Below the pieces are notes generated by a model. That model was not told the DNA's origin. It did not search any database and was given only the letters and a program-made list of their open reading frames with translations. From NCBI GenBank assembly GCA_041665465.1, contig JBAYIU010000001.1:124001-188000 (forward strand): a stretch of 64,000 nt of DNA, given 5' to 3'. Shown here piece after piece: positions 1 through 7,568 of the stretch. Both the position numbers and the translations under genes were made by a program. Position 1 is the first letter of the stretch, and the number at the start of each line of letters is the position of its first letter. The DNA comes from JACRPH01 sp041665465 (GTDB lineage Archaea > Nanobdellota > Nanobdellia > Woesearchaeales > GW2011-AR9).

Positions 1-66
1 ATGTTTTGCAAATAACCCCCTCTTGCGAAGAGTAAACAGAAAATCAATAGGTTGTGCTTCAGTCAT
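1..66 (-). CDS. 5' end of an unidentified protein, cut by the window edge
   Basis: An open frame on the minus strand starts with ATG at 66 and runs off the left edge without a stop; 22 residues are visible, beginning MTEAQPIDF. A T/A-rich box (TTTTTAAAAG at about 91-100) lies about 29 nt before the ATG, which fits the leaderless promoters seen elsewhere here. Too little is visible to name a family. Confidence 0.5.
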   Translation of the reverse strand, partial: MTEAQPIDFLFTLRKRGLFAKH

Positions 67-119
67 ATCTAATTACACGGAAGGAGTTCTTTTAAAAAGA
101 TTGTGGTATAGGAGAAGTA

Positions 120-929
120 TTAAGTAAGTTGTTTAACTTCAATAGAAATCGCGGGTTGATTTAAGCGTATATATCTAGGACATTCGGTATATGGCAATTG
201 GTTCTGTTTACAATAAGAAACAATCTTGTCTTTTTTTTCATCTTTTTTGTACTTAACCACCACCACAAATCCTAAATCCTTAGAGTGAACTACCTCAAAG
301 TCTTTTAAATCAGAAATGATCTTCTTTCTCTTCTCAGAAAGAAACTTAATTCGCCTAGGTAGTTTATTTAAGTGTTCTAGAATAGTTTTAAGTTGAGAAG
401 CATCATTTAATGGTTGTAATTCTAATCTATCAAGGATACTTTTATCCTGACAAGAGATAAAACCCCCACCTTTGGCTTCCACCAATTTCCATTCTCCAAA
501 ACTGCCAATCATAACATCAGCGTATTTTCCATCACAAAGTGAAGTGCCGATCGAACCAGAAACATCTAGAATAACTAAACAACCATTCTTCTTACATAAC
601 TCATAGATCTCTCTCATTGGTTGTTCCGCAAAATAACCTCCGGGATTTTGGTATAAGAAAGCACCACAATCATTTTGAGACAATTTATCTTTCAAATCTT
701 CCAGATCAATCTTAGCATCAACACATTTCACTTCTAAATGTTTCAACTCTAACTTTTTAGGAGCTTTTTGATAATGAATCCAACCTCCTTCCTCAGGAAT
801 AAGCACAATCTGATTCTTAGATAATAAATTTAGAGCAGAATCAATCGCAGAATTACCACGTAGAACTACTTCTACTAGTTTATGCCCGGTTAACTTTTGC
901 AACTGTTTAATGATCTCTTCTTTACTCAT
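120..929 (-). CDS. PLP-dependent aminotransferase-fold protein
   Basis: A 269-aa protein with features of fold-type I PLP enzymes (class V/DegT-like size). Visible motifs are LVILDVSGSIG, where the Asp would contact the pyridine nitrogen, and GSFGEWKLVEAKGGGF, which contains candidate Schiff-base lysines. It is shorter than most aminotransferases (about 350-400 aa), so the C-terminal small domain is reduced. The start codon lies inside the last codons of the upstream M50 protease gene (8-nt overlap), so the two are probably co-translated. The substrate cannot be read from the sequence. It could be a desulfurase-like or cystathionine-type enzyme; the PLP fold is likely, the reaction unknown. 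Confidence 0.65.
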   Translation of the reverse strand: MSKEEIIKQLQKLTGHKLVEVVLRGNSAIDSALNLLSKNQIVLIPEEGGWIHYQKAPKKLELKHLEVKCVDAKIDLEDLKDKLSQNDCGAFLYQNPGGYFAEQPMREIYELCKKNGCLVILDVSGSIGTSLCDGKYADVMIGSFGEWKLVEAKGGGFISCQDKSILDRLELQPLNDASQLKTILEHLNKLPRRIKFLSEKRKKIISDLKDFEVVHSKDLGFVVVVKYKKDEKKDKIVSYCKQNQLPYTECPRYIRLNQPAISIEVKQLT

Positions 930-2076
930 GAGAAGCTTCTTTCTTAGCGGTTTTATTAACTTTACTTACAGATTTTACGCCATACTTCAACCCCCAGATC
1001 AAGCGATGCATTAAAACAGTCCTAGTAAGGTAACCAACCACTTTAGATTTAGAATATACTGGAAGAACCTCTTGTCCTTCTTCAGTAAAACGTTTAAAAG
1101 CAGTGTAAGCGGTGTCTGTTTTCTGTAATCCACGTACTAGGTTGAGAGGTAAAGATAATTGCTGCAAAGTTATTCGTTCCTGCACTTCAGGAGAAGTCTT
1201 TTGAATTCTGCGCATATCGAGGATACCACAGAAGGTTTTATCTTTAACGATAAACACTTCCTGTTCAGAGTTAGAGTATCTCTGGGTAAAGTCAGAAAAC
1301 TTCATCTCTGGTTTTAAAGTAATGAACTTCTTGCTCATCAATTCTTGAACATAAACCTTATTCAGGATTTCTCGGTATAATACTTGTTCATACCCTGCTC
1401 CGGCGATGATATAGATGAACCCCCCCAATAACAATAACCATAATCCTGATCCAGATTGAGAGATCAATTGGATTATGCCGAATAAGACTAGAACTACTGC
1501 AAATATCTTTCCTCCCCATACGGCGATCCAAGTAGAACGTTTAAGGTCTTTAGAATACCAATATAATAAAGCGCGGAAAGCTCTGCCCCCATCTAAAGGA
1601 AATCCAGGGATTAGATTAAACAAAGCCAGAACTAAATTAACTTGATAGAGATAGAAAGTAGTAGCGATTAAAGTAACATTAGTACTAAAGGTGGTTAATA
1701 AGAAGAATACTCCGGCTAAGATTAAAGAAAACAAAGGACCGGCAATAGCCATCAGAAACTCAGAAGAAGGAGGAATATCTTCATCATTTATTCCAGCAAC
1801 TCCCCCAAAGAAAAATAAGGTTATACTTTCTACAGGAATATTTCTAAGCTTGGCTACCAAAGAATGGCTTAACTCGTGTAAGATTACGGAAACGAATAAT
1901 AGAATAGTAGCGATAATTCCCATCAATACATATTCTTTTACAGCATATCCCGGAAAGAATTCGGGGAAGAAGTTAGTTGAAAGAGACCAGATCATAATAA
2001 TAAATACAAACCACCAAGTAAGATGAAGTTTGATATCTATCCCAAAGATCCGGAACAGTTTCCAGGAGCTATTCAT
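922..2076 (-). CDS. Site-2-type intramembrane zinc metalloprotease (M50) with CBS-like C-terminus
   Basis: A 384-aa polytopic membrane protein. The zinc-binding HELSH motif (H67, E68, H71) and the second motif NLIPGFPLDGG (Asp162 as third ligand) are intact, as expected for the S2P/SpoIVFB family. Transmembrane stretches occupy residues about 18-35, 50-70, 105-130, 135-155 and 185-230. Residues about 240-355 (starting VQELMSKKFITLKPEM) resemble a pair of CBS domains, the usual architecture of archaeal M50B proteases. The family cleaves membrane-embedded substrates such as anti-sigma factors or signal-peptide remnants; the substrate here is unknown. A TATA-like box 28 nt before the ATG suggests a leaderless transcript. 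It is coupled to the downstream PLP-enzyme gene. Confidence 0.9.
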   Translation of the reverse strand: MNSSWKLFRIFGIDIKLHLTWWFVFIIMIWSLSTNFFPEFFPGYAVKEYVLMGIIATILLFVSVILHELSHSLVAKLRNIPVESITLFFFGGVAGINDEDIPPSSEFLMAIAGPLFSLILAGVFFLLTTFSTNVTLIATTFYLYQVNLVLALFNLIPGFPLDGGRAFRALLYWYSKDLKRSTWIAVWGGKIFAVVLVLFGIIQLISQSGSGLWLLLLGGFIYIIAGAGYEQVLYREILNKVYVQELMSKKFITLKPEMKFSDFTQRYSNSEQEVFIVKDKTFCGILDMRRIQKTSPEVQERITLQQLSLPLNLVRGLQKTDTAYTAFKRFTEEGQEVLPVYSKSKVVGYLTRTVLMHRLIWGLKYGVKSVSKVNKTAKKEASHE

Positions 2077-2098
2077 AGATTAGAAGGATTATTTTCGG

Positions 2099-2145
2099 GT
2101 ATATAAATGTAGATGGTTGGCATTGAGCGGAAAGTAATATAAATC
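2099..2145. promoter_or_regulatory. Divergent TATA boxes for the M50 and TFS-like genes
   Basis: On the minus strand ATTTATATA (2100-2108) lies about 28 nt before the M50 start. On the plus strand TAATATAAA (2136-2144) lies about 26 nt before the TFS-like ATG at 2166. Both spacings match archaeal TATA-to-start distance for leaderless mRNA. Confidence 0.6.
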
Positions 2146-2165
2146 CCTCACTGATTAAACAAGAT

Positions 2166-2492
2166 ATGTTCTGTAAAACCTGTGGTACTTTACTTGTTCC
2201 TGAAAAGAATGAATATGGCAAATGGATGAAGTGTCCCAATGGACATGCTCAACCAGAACTGCAAACCAGCTCTGAAACGATTAGTGTAAAGAATCTTCAT
2301 CCGGGAAGAAGAATTGAGGTGATGGATGAAAAGAATATTCTAGCGGTACATGATTTCATCTGTCCAAAATGTGGATACGACAAAGCTGAACTGATAGAGA
2401 TGAGTTGCAATTATTCTGATGAAGATAACATCTTCCTGATGAAATGTGGAAAGTGTAAACATGTAGAAATGCAGGAAGGAAAAGTAAAATAG
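2166..2492 (+). CDS. Transcription factor S-like protein (RpoM/TFS/TFIIS family)
   Basis: A 108-aa protein with two zinc ribbons. The N-terminal one is CKTCG followed by CPNGH (C3, C6, C23, H27 region). The C-terminal one is CPKCG ... KCGKC with the acidic pair SDED in the hairpin loop, where TFIIS/TFS carry the catalytic Asp-Glu that promotes RNA cleavage by backtracked RNA polymerase. The canonical R-S-A-D-E-P context is changed to N-Y-S-D-E-D, so this may be a paralogue or a divergent TFS. The size equals the family norm (100-115 aa). The gene appears monocistronic and leaderless. Confidence 0.82.
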   Translation: MFCKTCGTLLVPEKNEYGKWMKCPNGHAQPELQTSSETISVKNLHPGRRIEVMDEKNILAVHDFICPKCGYDKAELIEMSCNYSDEDNIFLMKCGKCKHVEMQEGKVK

Positions 2493-2493
2493 A

Positions 2494-2826
2494 TCATTTT
2501 CTAGTATAATCTACCACTTTTGGACCAAACCAAAAATTGTTTCGATAAGTTAAAGTTTCAAACCGTTCTCCCTTACTTAAATCATCATCATTATCCACCC
2601 GTAACCAGTCATCATATTTATCTAATTTTATCTCGTTAGTATAAAAATCAATCCCGGTCTCATAATCTCTGGACCAAAGAGTATCCTCGGCAGTAATGGT
2701 TACATCTTCTAAAGTGGTTTTTCTAACACACCCTTGATAGAACAGTGCTCCGCTCCCCATTATCATCCCTAATGTGACCACATATCCCATTAACGCTTCT
2801 AACCCTTCTTTAATTTTAGCATTCAT
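2494..2826 (-). CDS. Small membrane-anchored or lipoprotein-like protein, paralogue 1
   Basis: A 110-aa protein with an N-terminal hydrophobic segment (residues 10-32) ending in GALFYQGC, which may be a lipobox or just an anchor. The external part begins with TTLEDVTI and ends with GERFETLTYR...VVDYTRK. The same plan (anchor, then basic residue, then [DN]V.IES, then G..[FL]..L.Y, then I.GY) is seen in the genes at 2829-3158 and 3680-4084, so the three are paralogues. It is the last gene of the long secreted-protein operon, with GAGGT before the ATG. No known domain is recognised. Confidence 0.7.
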   Translation of the reverse strand: MNAKIKEGLEALMGYVVTLGMIMGSGALFYQGCVRKTTLEDVTITAEDTLWSRDYETGIDFYTNEIKLDKYDDWLRVDNDDDLSKGERFETLTYRNNFWFGPKVVDYTRK

Positions 2827-2828
2827 TT

Positions 2829-3158
2829 TTACCTCTTATATCCTACTATCTCTTCATACGGTTTAAGTAAGCTAGGAGTGTATTTCACAGCTTTAAGTTT
2901 CTCTCCCACTTTCAATTCTAAGAAATCATGATCTTTGCTGTAAAAACATTGATACGGTTCTTTGACACAAACTAACACTTCTGGAATGAAAGTTTCATCA
3001 CATCCATAATCGTCGCAAAAATTAGCGTAATGATCATTATTTTTAACTGATTCAATCACTACATTCTCTAACTTACGAGGATAGTTACAATAAGCAACCA
3101 ATGCAGCTATTCCCGTCCAAGCAATTAAGCTAGGAATATCTCCACGATCAAATGCCAT
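2829..3158 (-). CDS. Small membrane-anchored protein, paralogue 2
   Basis: A 109-aa protein when started at the ATG at 3158, which follows an AAGGTGA ribosome-binding site; a start three codons upstream is possible. One transmembrane segment (residues about 8-25, IPSLIAWTGIAALVAYC) is followed by YPRKLENVVIESVKN, which matches the gene at 3680-4084 (FPREMKDVTVESA). The tail has Cys pairs and ends EIVGYKR. The start overlaps the upstream gene by 11 nt. Function unknown. Confidence 0.7.
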   Translation of the reverse strand: MAFDRGDIPSLIAWTGIAALVAYCNYPRKLENVVIESVKNNDHYANFCDDYGCDETFIPEVLVCVKEPYQCFYSKDHDFLELKVGEKLKAVKYTPSLLKPYEEIVGYKR

Positions 3159-3690
3159 TAAGGTCACCTTTTTTGATATTTGAATTAACTAGATCTTCCT
3201 GGTGATACTTCTGCATCAGTACATAAAGAGAATCAGTCAGAGTTCTCGCTTCTGATAAGTTATGATGAATAATAGTAGCAGTAGGACTCTTTTTAGAATT
3301 ATCCACCACTACATGAAAATAGATCTCGTGAGGAAAAAGCTGTACCTCGTTAGATTTAGATAAATCAATCGCTATTTTTCTTTCTAAAGAGATATCACAC
3401 TTATAATAAGGGTCAACCTTATCCACACAAAGATAACTGGTACTTTTATGAGCACATTCTTCAGAAGGTAAGTATACAACGTATCTGGCTGATTCACAAT
3501 CTTCAATCATACAAGTGAGGTTAGATCCATCCCGTTCATAATCACTGCAATAACCCATCATGATCCGATCAACGTTTCTCTCCGCTTGAGCAAAAGTAAG
3601 TTCTGGAACATCCTTTTGCGGGTCATGAACATTACAAGCCAGGACTAAAGAAGCTATGCCCATCCATTTACTAAATTGTTTAATTACCAT
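3148..3690 (-). CDS. Secreted or lipoprotein-like protein, Cys-rich
   Basis: A 180-aa protein. The ATG at 3690 is chosen because it puts MVIKQFSKWMGIASLVLAC at the N-terminus, a short signal peptide with a lipobox-like SLVLAC; a longer frame begins at 3729 but would overlap the upstream gene by 50 nt. The mature part has many cysteines (CSDY, TCMIEDC, EECAHK, YLC, YKC) consistent with disulfides outside the cell. The start overlaps the stop of the upstream paralogue 3 gene. No family recognised. Confidence 0.68.
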   Translation of the reverse strand: MVIKQFSKWMGIASLVLACNVHDPQKDVPELTFAQAERNVDRIMMGYCSDYERDGSNLTCMIEDCESARYVVYLPSEECAHKSTSYLCVDKVDPYYKCDISLERKIAIDLSKSNEVQLFPHEIYFHVVVDNSKKSPTATIIHHNLSEARTLTDSLYVLMQKYHQEDLVNSNIKKGDLNGI

Positions 3691-4084
3691 TTGTTTTCTT
3701 TTCCTTTGAAGTATAACCATCAATCTCATTACATTTCCACCAGGGAAAATGGGGAGAATAAGTTAACTGTGAAAAGGATTGACCCTCCTTTAATGGAAAT
3801 AATCTCGGATCTTCACTTTGAAAACATTTCTCTATTCCTCTAAGTTTAAGCACCACATTACTTTTGGGATAAATATCACATTCTTCATCACAAGGGACGT
3901 CGGGATGAGAAGTATAAATTGCACTTTCAACGGTTACATCCTTCATTTCTCGAGGGAAATGATAATATCCCACCCCCAGTAGAGATAAGAATAGAACACT
4001 ATACCCTACAAATCTGTCAGAAAGATGATACCCATATTTAGGAGGTACAGGAGTGTTAATTCCACCAATGTTCTTTTCTTTCAT
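3680..4084 (-). CDS. Small membrane-anchored protein, paralogue 3
   Basis: A 134-aa protein with a cytoplasmic Gly/Pro-rich start, one transmembrane segment (residues about 26-44, VGYSVLFLSLLGVGYY) and an external domain with PREMKDVTVESA, Cys pairs (VPCDEECD) and a C-terminal LTYSPHFPWWKCNEIDGYT. It aligns by eye with the proteins at 2829-3158 and, more weakly, 2494-2826. It overlaps the stop of the upstream gene by 4 nt (ATGA type). Function unknown. Confidence 0.7.
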   Translation of the reverse strand: MKEKNIGGINTPVPPKYGYHLSDRFVGYSVLFLSLLGVGYYHFPREMKDVTVESAIYTSHPDVPCDEECDIYPKSNVVLKLRGIEKCFQSEDPRLFPLKEGQSFSQLTYSPHFPWWKCNEIDGYTSKEKKTNGN

Positions 4085-5127
4085 TTATTTTCCTCAATTA
4101 AGAATATTTCTACGCTTCGTTCATTTAATCTAGTGCTATTTGGGTAAACATTAACAGTTAGATGTCCTTGCTTTATCTGCTCCTGAAAAGTGCTTTCTAG
4201 ATAAATTGCCGAAGCATTAGCCCTATCAAAAGATAGTTGAAAATTATTGTATTCTACATTTTTTGGAGAGCATCTTTCTGCGGAGAGAACAGTTGCATTT
4301 CCACAGGCAAGAATAACTTTTTCTTGGAGAGGTAACAAAGCCCTAATTTTCCGATTTAGTTCTTCCAGTCCAGTTGTACTTTCCTCAGGAACATATTTAC
4401 AATTCTCAAAAGTAAGGGTAGCAAGTAAAGTTACTTTCTTTTCAGGAAGATTTCCCTCTTTACAGATATACTGTTGTTCTGTTTTAGTTAGATACGGGTG
4501 CAAAGGAGATTCTTTTTCGGAATTTTCTGGAGCAGTTTCACTTACAGCATCTTTCTTATTTTCTTCTTCTATCTTTTCCCTACGATAATATCGAGAAAGG
4601 TTACATAAAGCTTCTGCTGCCCCTTTCCACTCTTCCTTAGCTTCCAAAACAAAATAACTTCTCTTAAATGCCGGAAGATTATCCCCTATTGGTTCACTAT
4701 AAGAGAACCATACTTGAGAACTGAGATCTCCATTCTCATTTTTTAGGAGCATTCCTCTAACTTCGTCTATGTTGATAACGTAAGCTTTTTCCAAAAGTTT
4801 TCCAAGGTCATAAAATATTAAGCTAGGTTGTTGAAAACCTTTCTCTTCTTCCATCTTAAGAGTAACTTTGGCAGAAAGAGAGGGAGTAGGTAAGATTTCA
4901 CCATTTTTCCCACGATTTATTTTAGTATACCCTTCAGCTAATTGTTGTTCTAATTGACTTAAGGATAAATCGCTAACCTCTCCATTACATTGAGGGAGAT
5001 AAACTTCCATTACCTTCCGATCTTCCTCTAAGGAAGCACAATTTCCTACAGTAGATAAGAGAGCATTTCCTGCAAAACATAATGAAAATAAAAAAGTTTT
5101 TGAAGAGGAGATTATTTTTTCTAACAT
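4081..5127 (-). CDS. Large secreted protein of the surface operon
   Basis: A 348-aa protein started at the ATG at 5127, giving the N-terminus MLEKIISSSKTFLFSL..., a signal peptide ending around STVGNCAS. The MLE start is shared with the genes at 6616, 6917 and 7191. The mature part is polar with about eight cysteines and an acidic, Lys-rich stretch (EEENKKDAVSETAPENSEKE) near residues 195-215 that looks like a linker between two domains. No catalytic motif is seen. It lies in the middle of the operon and overlaps the next gene. It may be a structural or binding component of the cell surface; this is inference from export only. Confidence 0.7.
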   Translation of the reverse strand: MLEKIISSSKTFLFSLCFAGNALLSTVGNCASLEEDRKVMEVYLPQCNGEVSDLSLSQLEQQLAEGYTKINRGKNGEILPTPSLSAKVTLKMEEEKGFQQPSLIFYDLGKLLEKAYVINIDEVRGMLLKNENGDLSSQVWFSYSEPIGDNLPAFKRSYFVLEAKEEWKGAAEALCNLSRYYRREKIEEENKKDAVSETAPENSEKESPLHPYLTKTEQQYICKEGNLPEKKVTLLATLTFENCKYVPEESTTGLEELNRKIRALLPLQEKVILACGNATVLSAERCSPKNVEYNNFQLSFDRANASAIYLESTFQEQIKQGHLTVNVYPNSTRLNERSVEIFLIEENK

Positions 5128-5160
5128 TTTTAGCACCAAAATTTAGTAAGGACAGATTAA

Positions 5161-5748
5161 CTACCTAACATGATTAAACTTCTTACCAGGTTGATTAGTT
5201 GGACCGTGCTTTTTCATTAGTTTCATCCAGGTACTATCATCACAATTGGTGTTCATCTGAGCTCTCAATCCCATGAAGGCATTAAGTTTATCGGAAACAT
5301 TGTGATTCATTCTATAGGGGACAACACTTCCATCTGCCATTTCTAAGTATATGTCTTTCCCTACAAGGACTTCCCATGCCCACCTTCCTTGATTGTAGGC
5401 ATTACATACATTAGGAATATTTACACCCCATACTGGCCGATATACATTTCCACTCTCATTATAACCCCTAATGACCAAGTCCCACCTTTCACAATCTTTG
5501 TTTTCATTTTCTTTCCCACAGGACTCAAAACATTTAAAGTCATCAAATTCATTGTTTAATAATTTCCCCAGATCTCGACAAGTTGACTCATTGTCCCCGA
5601 AAATACTACCGGGCTCATAGATAATAGATTTCTCACTAACTCCCCCGGGTTGCCCACGATAACCACCAGTAATAGTACTTACACAACCATTACTCAAAAA
5701 AGACATTAACCCCGCAGCTGCTACCAACAAATATTTTGTTTTTGACAT
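5161..5748 (-). CDS. Lipoprotein-like secreted protein, paralogue of the 5758-6531 product
   Basis: A 195-aa protein with a classic signal peptide, MSKTKYLLVAAAGLMSFLSNGC, where SNGC is a lipobox-like end. The mature part has several Cys residues and the segment WEVLVGKDIYLEMADGSVVP near residues 125-145. The neighbouring gene product has FEWLVGDDVILYHKDGSVSS at the matching place, so the two are paralogous. GAGGG lies before the ATG. No known family. Confidence 0.72.
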   Translation of the reverse strand: MSKTKYLLVAAAGLMSFLSNGCVSTITGGYRGQPGGVSEKSIIYEPGSIFGDNESTCRDLGKLLNNEFDDFKCFESCGKENENKDCERWDLVIRGYNESGNVYRPVWGVNIPNVCNAYNQGRWAWEVLVGKDIYLEMADGSVVPYRMNHNVSDKLNAFMGLRAQMNTNCDDSTWMKLMKKHGPTNQPGKKFNHVR

Positions 5749-5757
5749 TTTTTACCC

Positions 5758-6531
5758 TCACTTATGATTTAATTTTATCAAACGTAGATTTTCTGAGTCC
5801 TCTGTTCCCTTTTGAGGTGCCTGATGTTGAAGATTCCCTTTAGGGAAAGATCGGGGCATTTCTGACTCAGGTTTATACTTCATTCTCTCTTCTGGAGAAA
5901 GACTTAAATCAAGATATTCTTTGATATCACGATATATTTGTGCGGATGATTTGTCCCAAAAACGATGCGAAGAGACGCTTCCGTCTTTATGATATAGGAT
6001 TACATCATCACCAACTAACCATTCAAAAGAATACCAATGAAGATTTTCTTTAAGAGAGACATCATAAATACTATCCAAATTTATTCTATCCTTTTCTTTA
6101 CCTTCCTTTTCATAACAGACAAGAATATTCTGAGTTTGGTATTTAGATGAGACACCAACTAACTCGACATCATCACATTCCCCAGAATCTAAAAAATCCT
6201 GTTTCAATCTTTGGACTAAAGAAAGGGGAGGACTAGCATGTTCGATATATTCAGTACTGTATCCATATTCTCCAATTCTTTCCTTTACAGTGTCATACCT
6301 CACTCTAGAATCATTACGGTGAGTACCACAACAGTTTTTTCTCATTCTGTCAAGGTCATCTTTAGAAAGTTCCTTTACAGAAGAAGAATTATCTTTCTCT
6401 GAAGGTAATGATGATTCTGAAGCTACCCCTTCTCTTATAGGAAGATTATCCTCTGCTCTTAGTGTTCCTTGATAACCAGCTAAACTAAATGCCGTTGCTG
6501 TTAACAAGATAGTTAAATATTTATTTTTCAT
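5758..6531 (-). CDS. Secreted protein, paralogue of the 5161-5748 product
   Basis: A 257-aa protein with a signal peptide (MKNKYLTILLTATAFSLAGY, cleavage perhaps after TLRA). A low-complexity Ser/Glu stretch follows, then a domain holding NCCGTH, SGECDDVELV and FEWLVGDDVILYHKDGSVSS. The last motif and its spacing from the C-terminus match the downstream gene product. GAGGT precedes the ATG, and an 84-nt gap separates it from the next upstream gene, the largest gap inside this operon. Function unknown. Confidence 0.72.
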   Translation of the reverse strand: MKNKYLTILLTATAFSLAGYQGTLRAEDNLPIREGVASESSLPSEKDNSSSVKELSKDDLDRMRKNCCGTHRNDSRVRYDTVKERIGEYGYSTEYIEHASPPLSLVQRLKQDFLDSGECDDVELVGVSSKYQTQNILVCYEKEGKEKDRINLDSIYDVSLKENLHWYSFEWLVGDDVILYHKDGSVSSHRFWDKSSAQIYRDIKEYLDLSLSPEERMKYKPESEMPRSFPKGNLQHQAPQKGTEDSENLRLIKLNHK

Positions 6532-6615
6532 TTTTACCTCTGAATATTCATCATTCCTCTATCTAAAACACCTATCATCCCCACAGATAATTAATAAATA
6601 AAAAACTAAAAAAAA

Positions 6616-6894
6616 TTAATCTGGACACCAGCAGCAAGTTTCACTTTGTGGATAACATCCTTCTCTACACCCATCATCTTTCAATCCTAGCACCATTTTA
6701 CCATACTCACTATTAGCATCTTCTTTAGATATTGATTCTCCACTTCCCATCAAAGCAAGAGTGGACTGACTGTAGTTACTAGCTGCATAGTTAGCACAAG
6801 AATCACTACCTCCACAACCTGTTGCTCCGATACCCACATAAGCTATTAAAGCTAAACCAACCAATCTTTTTGGTCCCAATATTCTTTCTAACAT
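6616..6894 (-). CDS. Small Cys-rich lipoprotein-like protein
   Basis: A 92-aa protein started at the ATG at 6894 because GGAGG sits at the correct distance before it; the longer reading from a TTG would use the ribosome-binding site itself as codons. The signal peptide MLERILGPKRLVGLALIAYV ends in GATGC, a lipobox-like sequence. The mature chain of about 65 residues ends with CREGCYPQSETCCWCPD, six cysteines in 17 residues, which suggests disulfides or metal binding. The N-terminal MLE is shared with three other genes of the operon. Confidence 0.72.
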   Translation of the reverse strand: MLERILGPKRLVGLALIAYVGIGATGCGGSDSCANYAASNYSQSTLALMGSGESISKEDANSEYGKMVLGLKDDGCREGCYPQSETCCWCPD

Positions 6895-6902
6895 TTTATT
6901 TA

Positions 6903-7320
6903 CCTCCAACTATTATTCAATGCGCTCCTCTTGGCTCGCAATGTCCAGAACGATCACTAGAATGACCACCACTATTTCCTCGATCTCCTCGATCATAACC
7001 ACCATGATCATGATCTGAACCAGAACTAGATGAACTACTACTTGAAGGAGTATAACTTCCAGTAGATCCACAACCATAAGTTAAGGTTACTCCACTTAAA
7101 GCAAGTGCCCCATATACTATTCCTACTACAATCTTATTCCTAATTCCATTTAGCTTTTCTTCTATCATTTTATTTTCCTCCAACTATTATTCAATGTGCC
7201 CCTCTAGATTCACAATGGCCACTTCGATCACTAGAATGACCGCCACTATCTCCTCGATCTCGATCATAACCACCATGATCATGGTCCCCACTAGAACTGG
7301 ATGAAGTACTGGGAGAAGGA
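6903..7320. repeat. Tandem duplication covering intergenic RBS and His/Asp-rich tails
   Basis: The stretch at about 6903-7050 and the stretch at about 7177-7320 are alike, starting with the same 20-nt block CCTCCAACTATTATTCAATG (ribosome-binding site plus stop region on the minus strand) and continuing through the codons for the His/Asp/Gly/Ser tails. Differences are scattered substitutions and a few in-frame indels. This is seen directly. Confidence 0.85.
6917..7168 (-). CDS. Small lipoprotein-like protein with Ser and His/Asp/Gly-rich tail, copy A
   Basis: An 83-aa protein with start ATG at 7168 after GGAGG. The signal peptide MIEEKLNGIRNKIVVGIVYG runs to TLTYGC. The mature part is a Ser run (eight consecutive Ser), then DHDHGGYDRGDRG, then GGHSSDRSGHCEPRGAH. 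The tail is nearly identical to that of the next upstream gene (copy B), and the similarity extends through the intergenic ribosome-binding site, so this is a recent tandem duplication. The His/Asp-rich tail could bind metal ions; that is inference. Confidence 0.72.
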   Translation of the reverse strand: MIEEKLNGIRNKIVVGIVYGALALSGVTLTYGCGSTGSYTPSSSSSSSSGSDHDHGGYDRGDRGNSGGHSSDRSGHCEPRGAH

Positions 7321-7559
7321 ACAGAATAACAATGACACTTCACTTGCCAAGCACCATTCTCCCACTTCTCGGTTTCATTAGTACAACCATCATAACCACT
7401 ACAATTTAGTTGAGAACAACAGTCTACTCCCGTATTAACAATCGTTCCCCCACTAGGTACTCTGGATACAACTTGTAAAGTTGGTGCACAACCAGAAAAG
7501 TAAACCGATCCAACCATAGCCATTCCAACCAATATTTTATTTAGTTTGTCTTCTAACAT
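7191..7559 (-). CDS. Small lipoprotein-like protein with His/Asp/Gly-rich tail, copy B
   Basis: A 122-aa protein with start ATG at 7559 after GGTGAG. The signal peptide MLEDKLNKILVGMAMVGSVY ends in FSGC. Between this and the tail lies a Cys-rich module absent from copy A (VDCCSQLNCSGYDGC and VKCHCYS). The tail DHDHGGYDRDRGDSGGHSSD and its last residues match copy A. It shares only the ends with copy A, so the middle was inserted, lost or has diverged. Confidence 0.72.
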   Translation of the reverse strand: MLEDKLNKILVGMAMVGSVYFSGCAPTLQVVSRVPSGGTIVNTGVDCCSQLNCSGYDGCTNETEKWENGAWQVKCHCYSVPSPSTSSSSSGDHDHGGYDRDRGDSGGHSSDRSGHCESRGAH

Positions 7560-7568
7560 TTTACTCAC

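Noticed and set aside
1691..2026. Plus-strand frame antisense to the M50 protease
   Set aside because: Shadow of a strongly supported gene; no promoter or RBS.
4247..4588. Plus-strand frame antisense to the secreted protein gene
   Set aside because: Ser/Phe-rich composition is the complement of Glu/Lys codons; no start signals.
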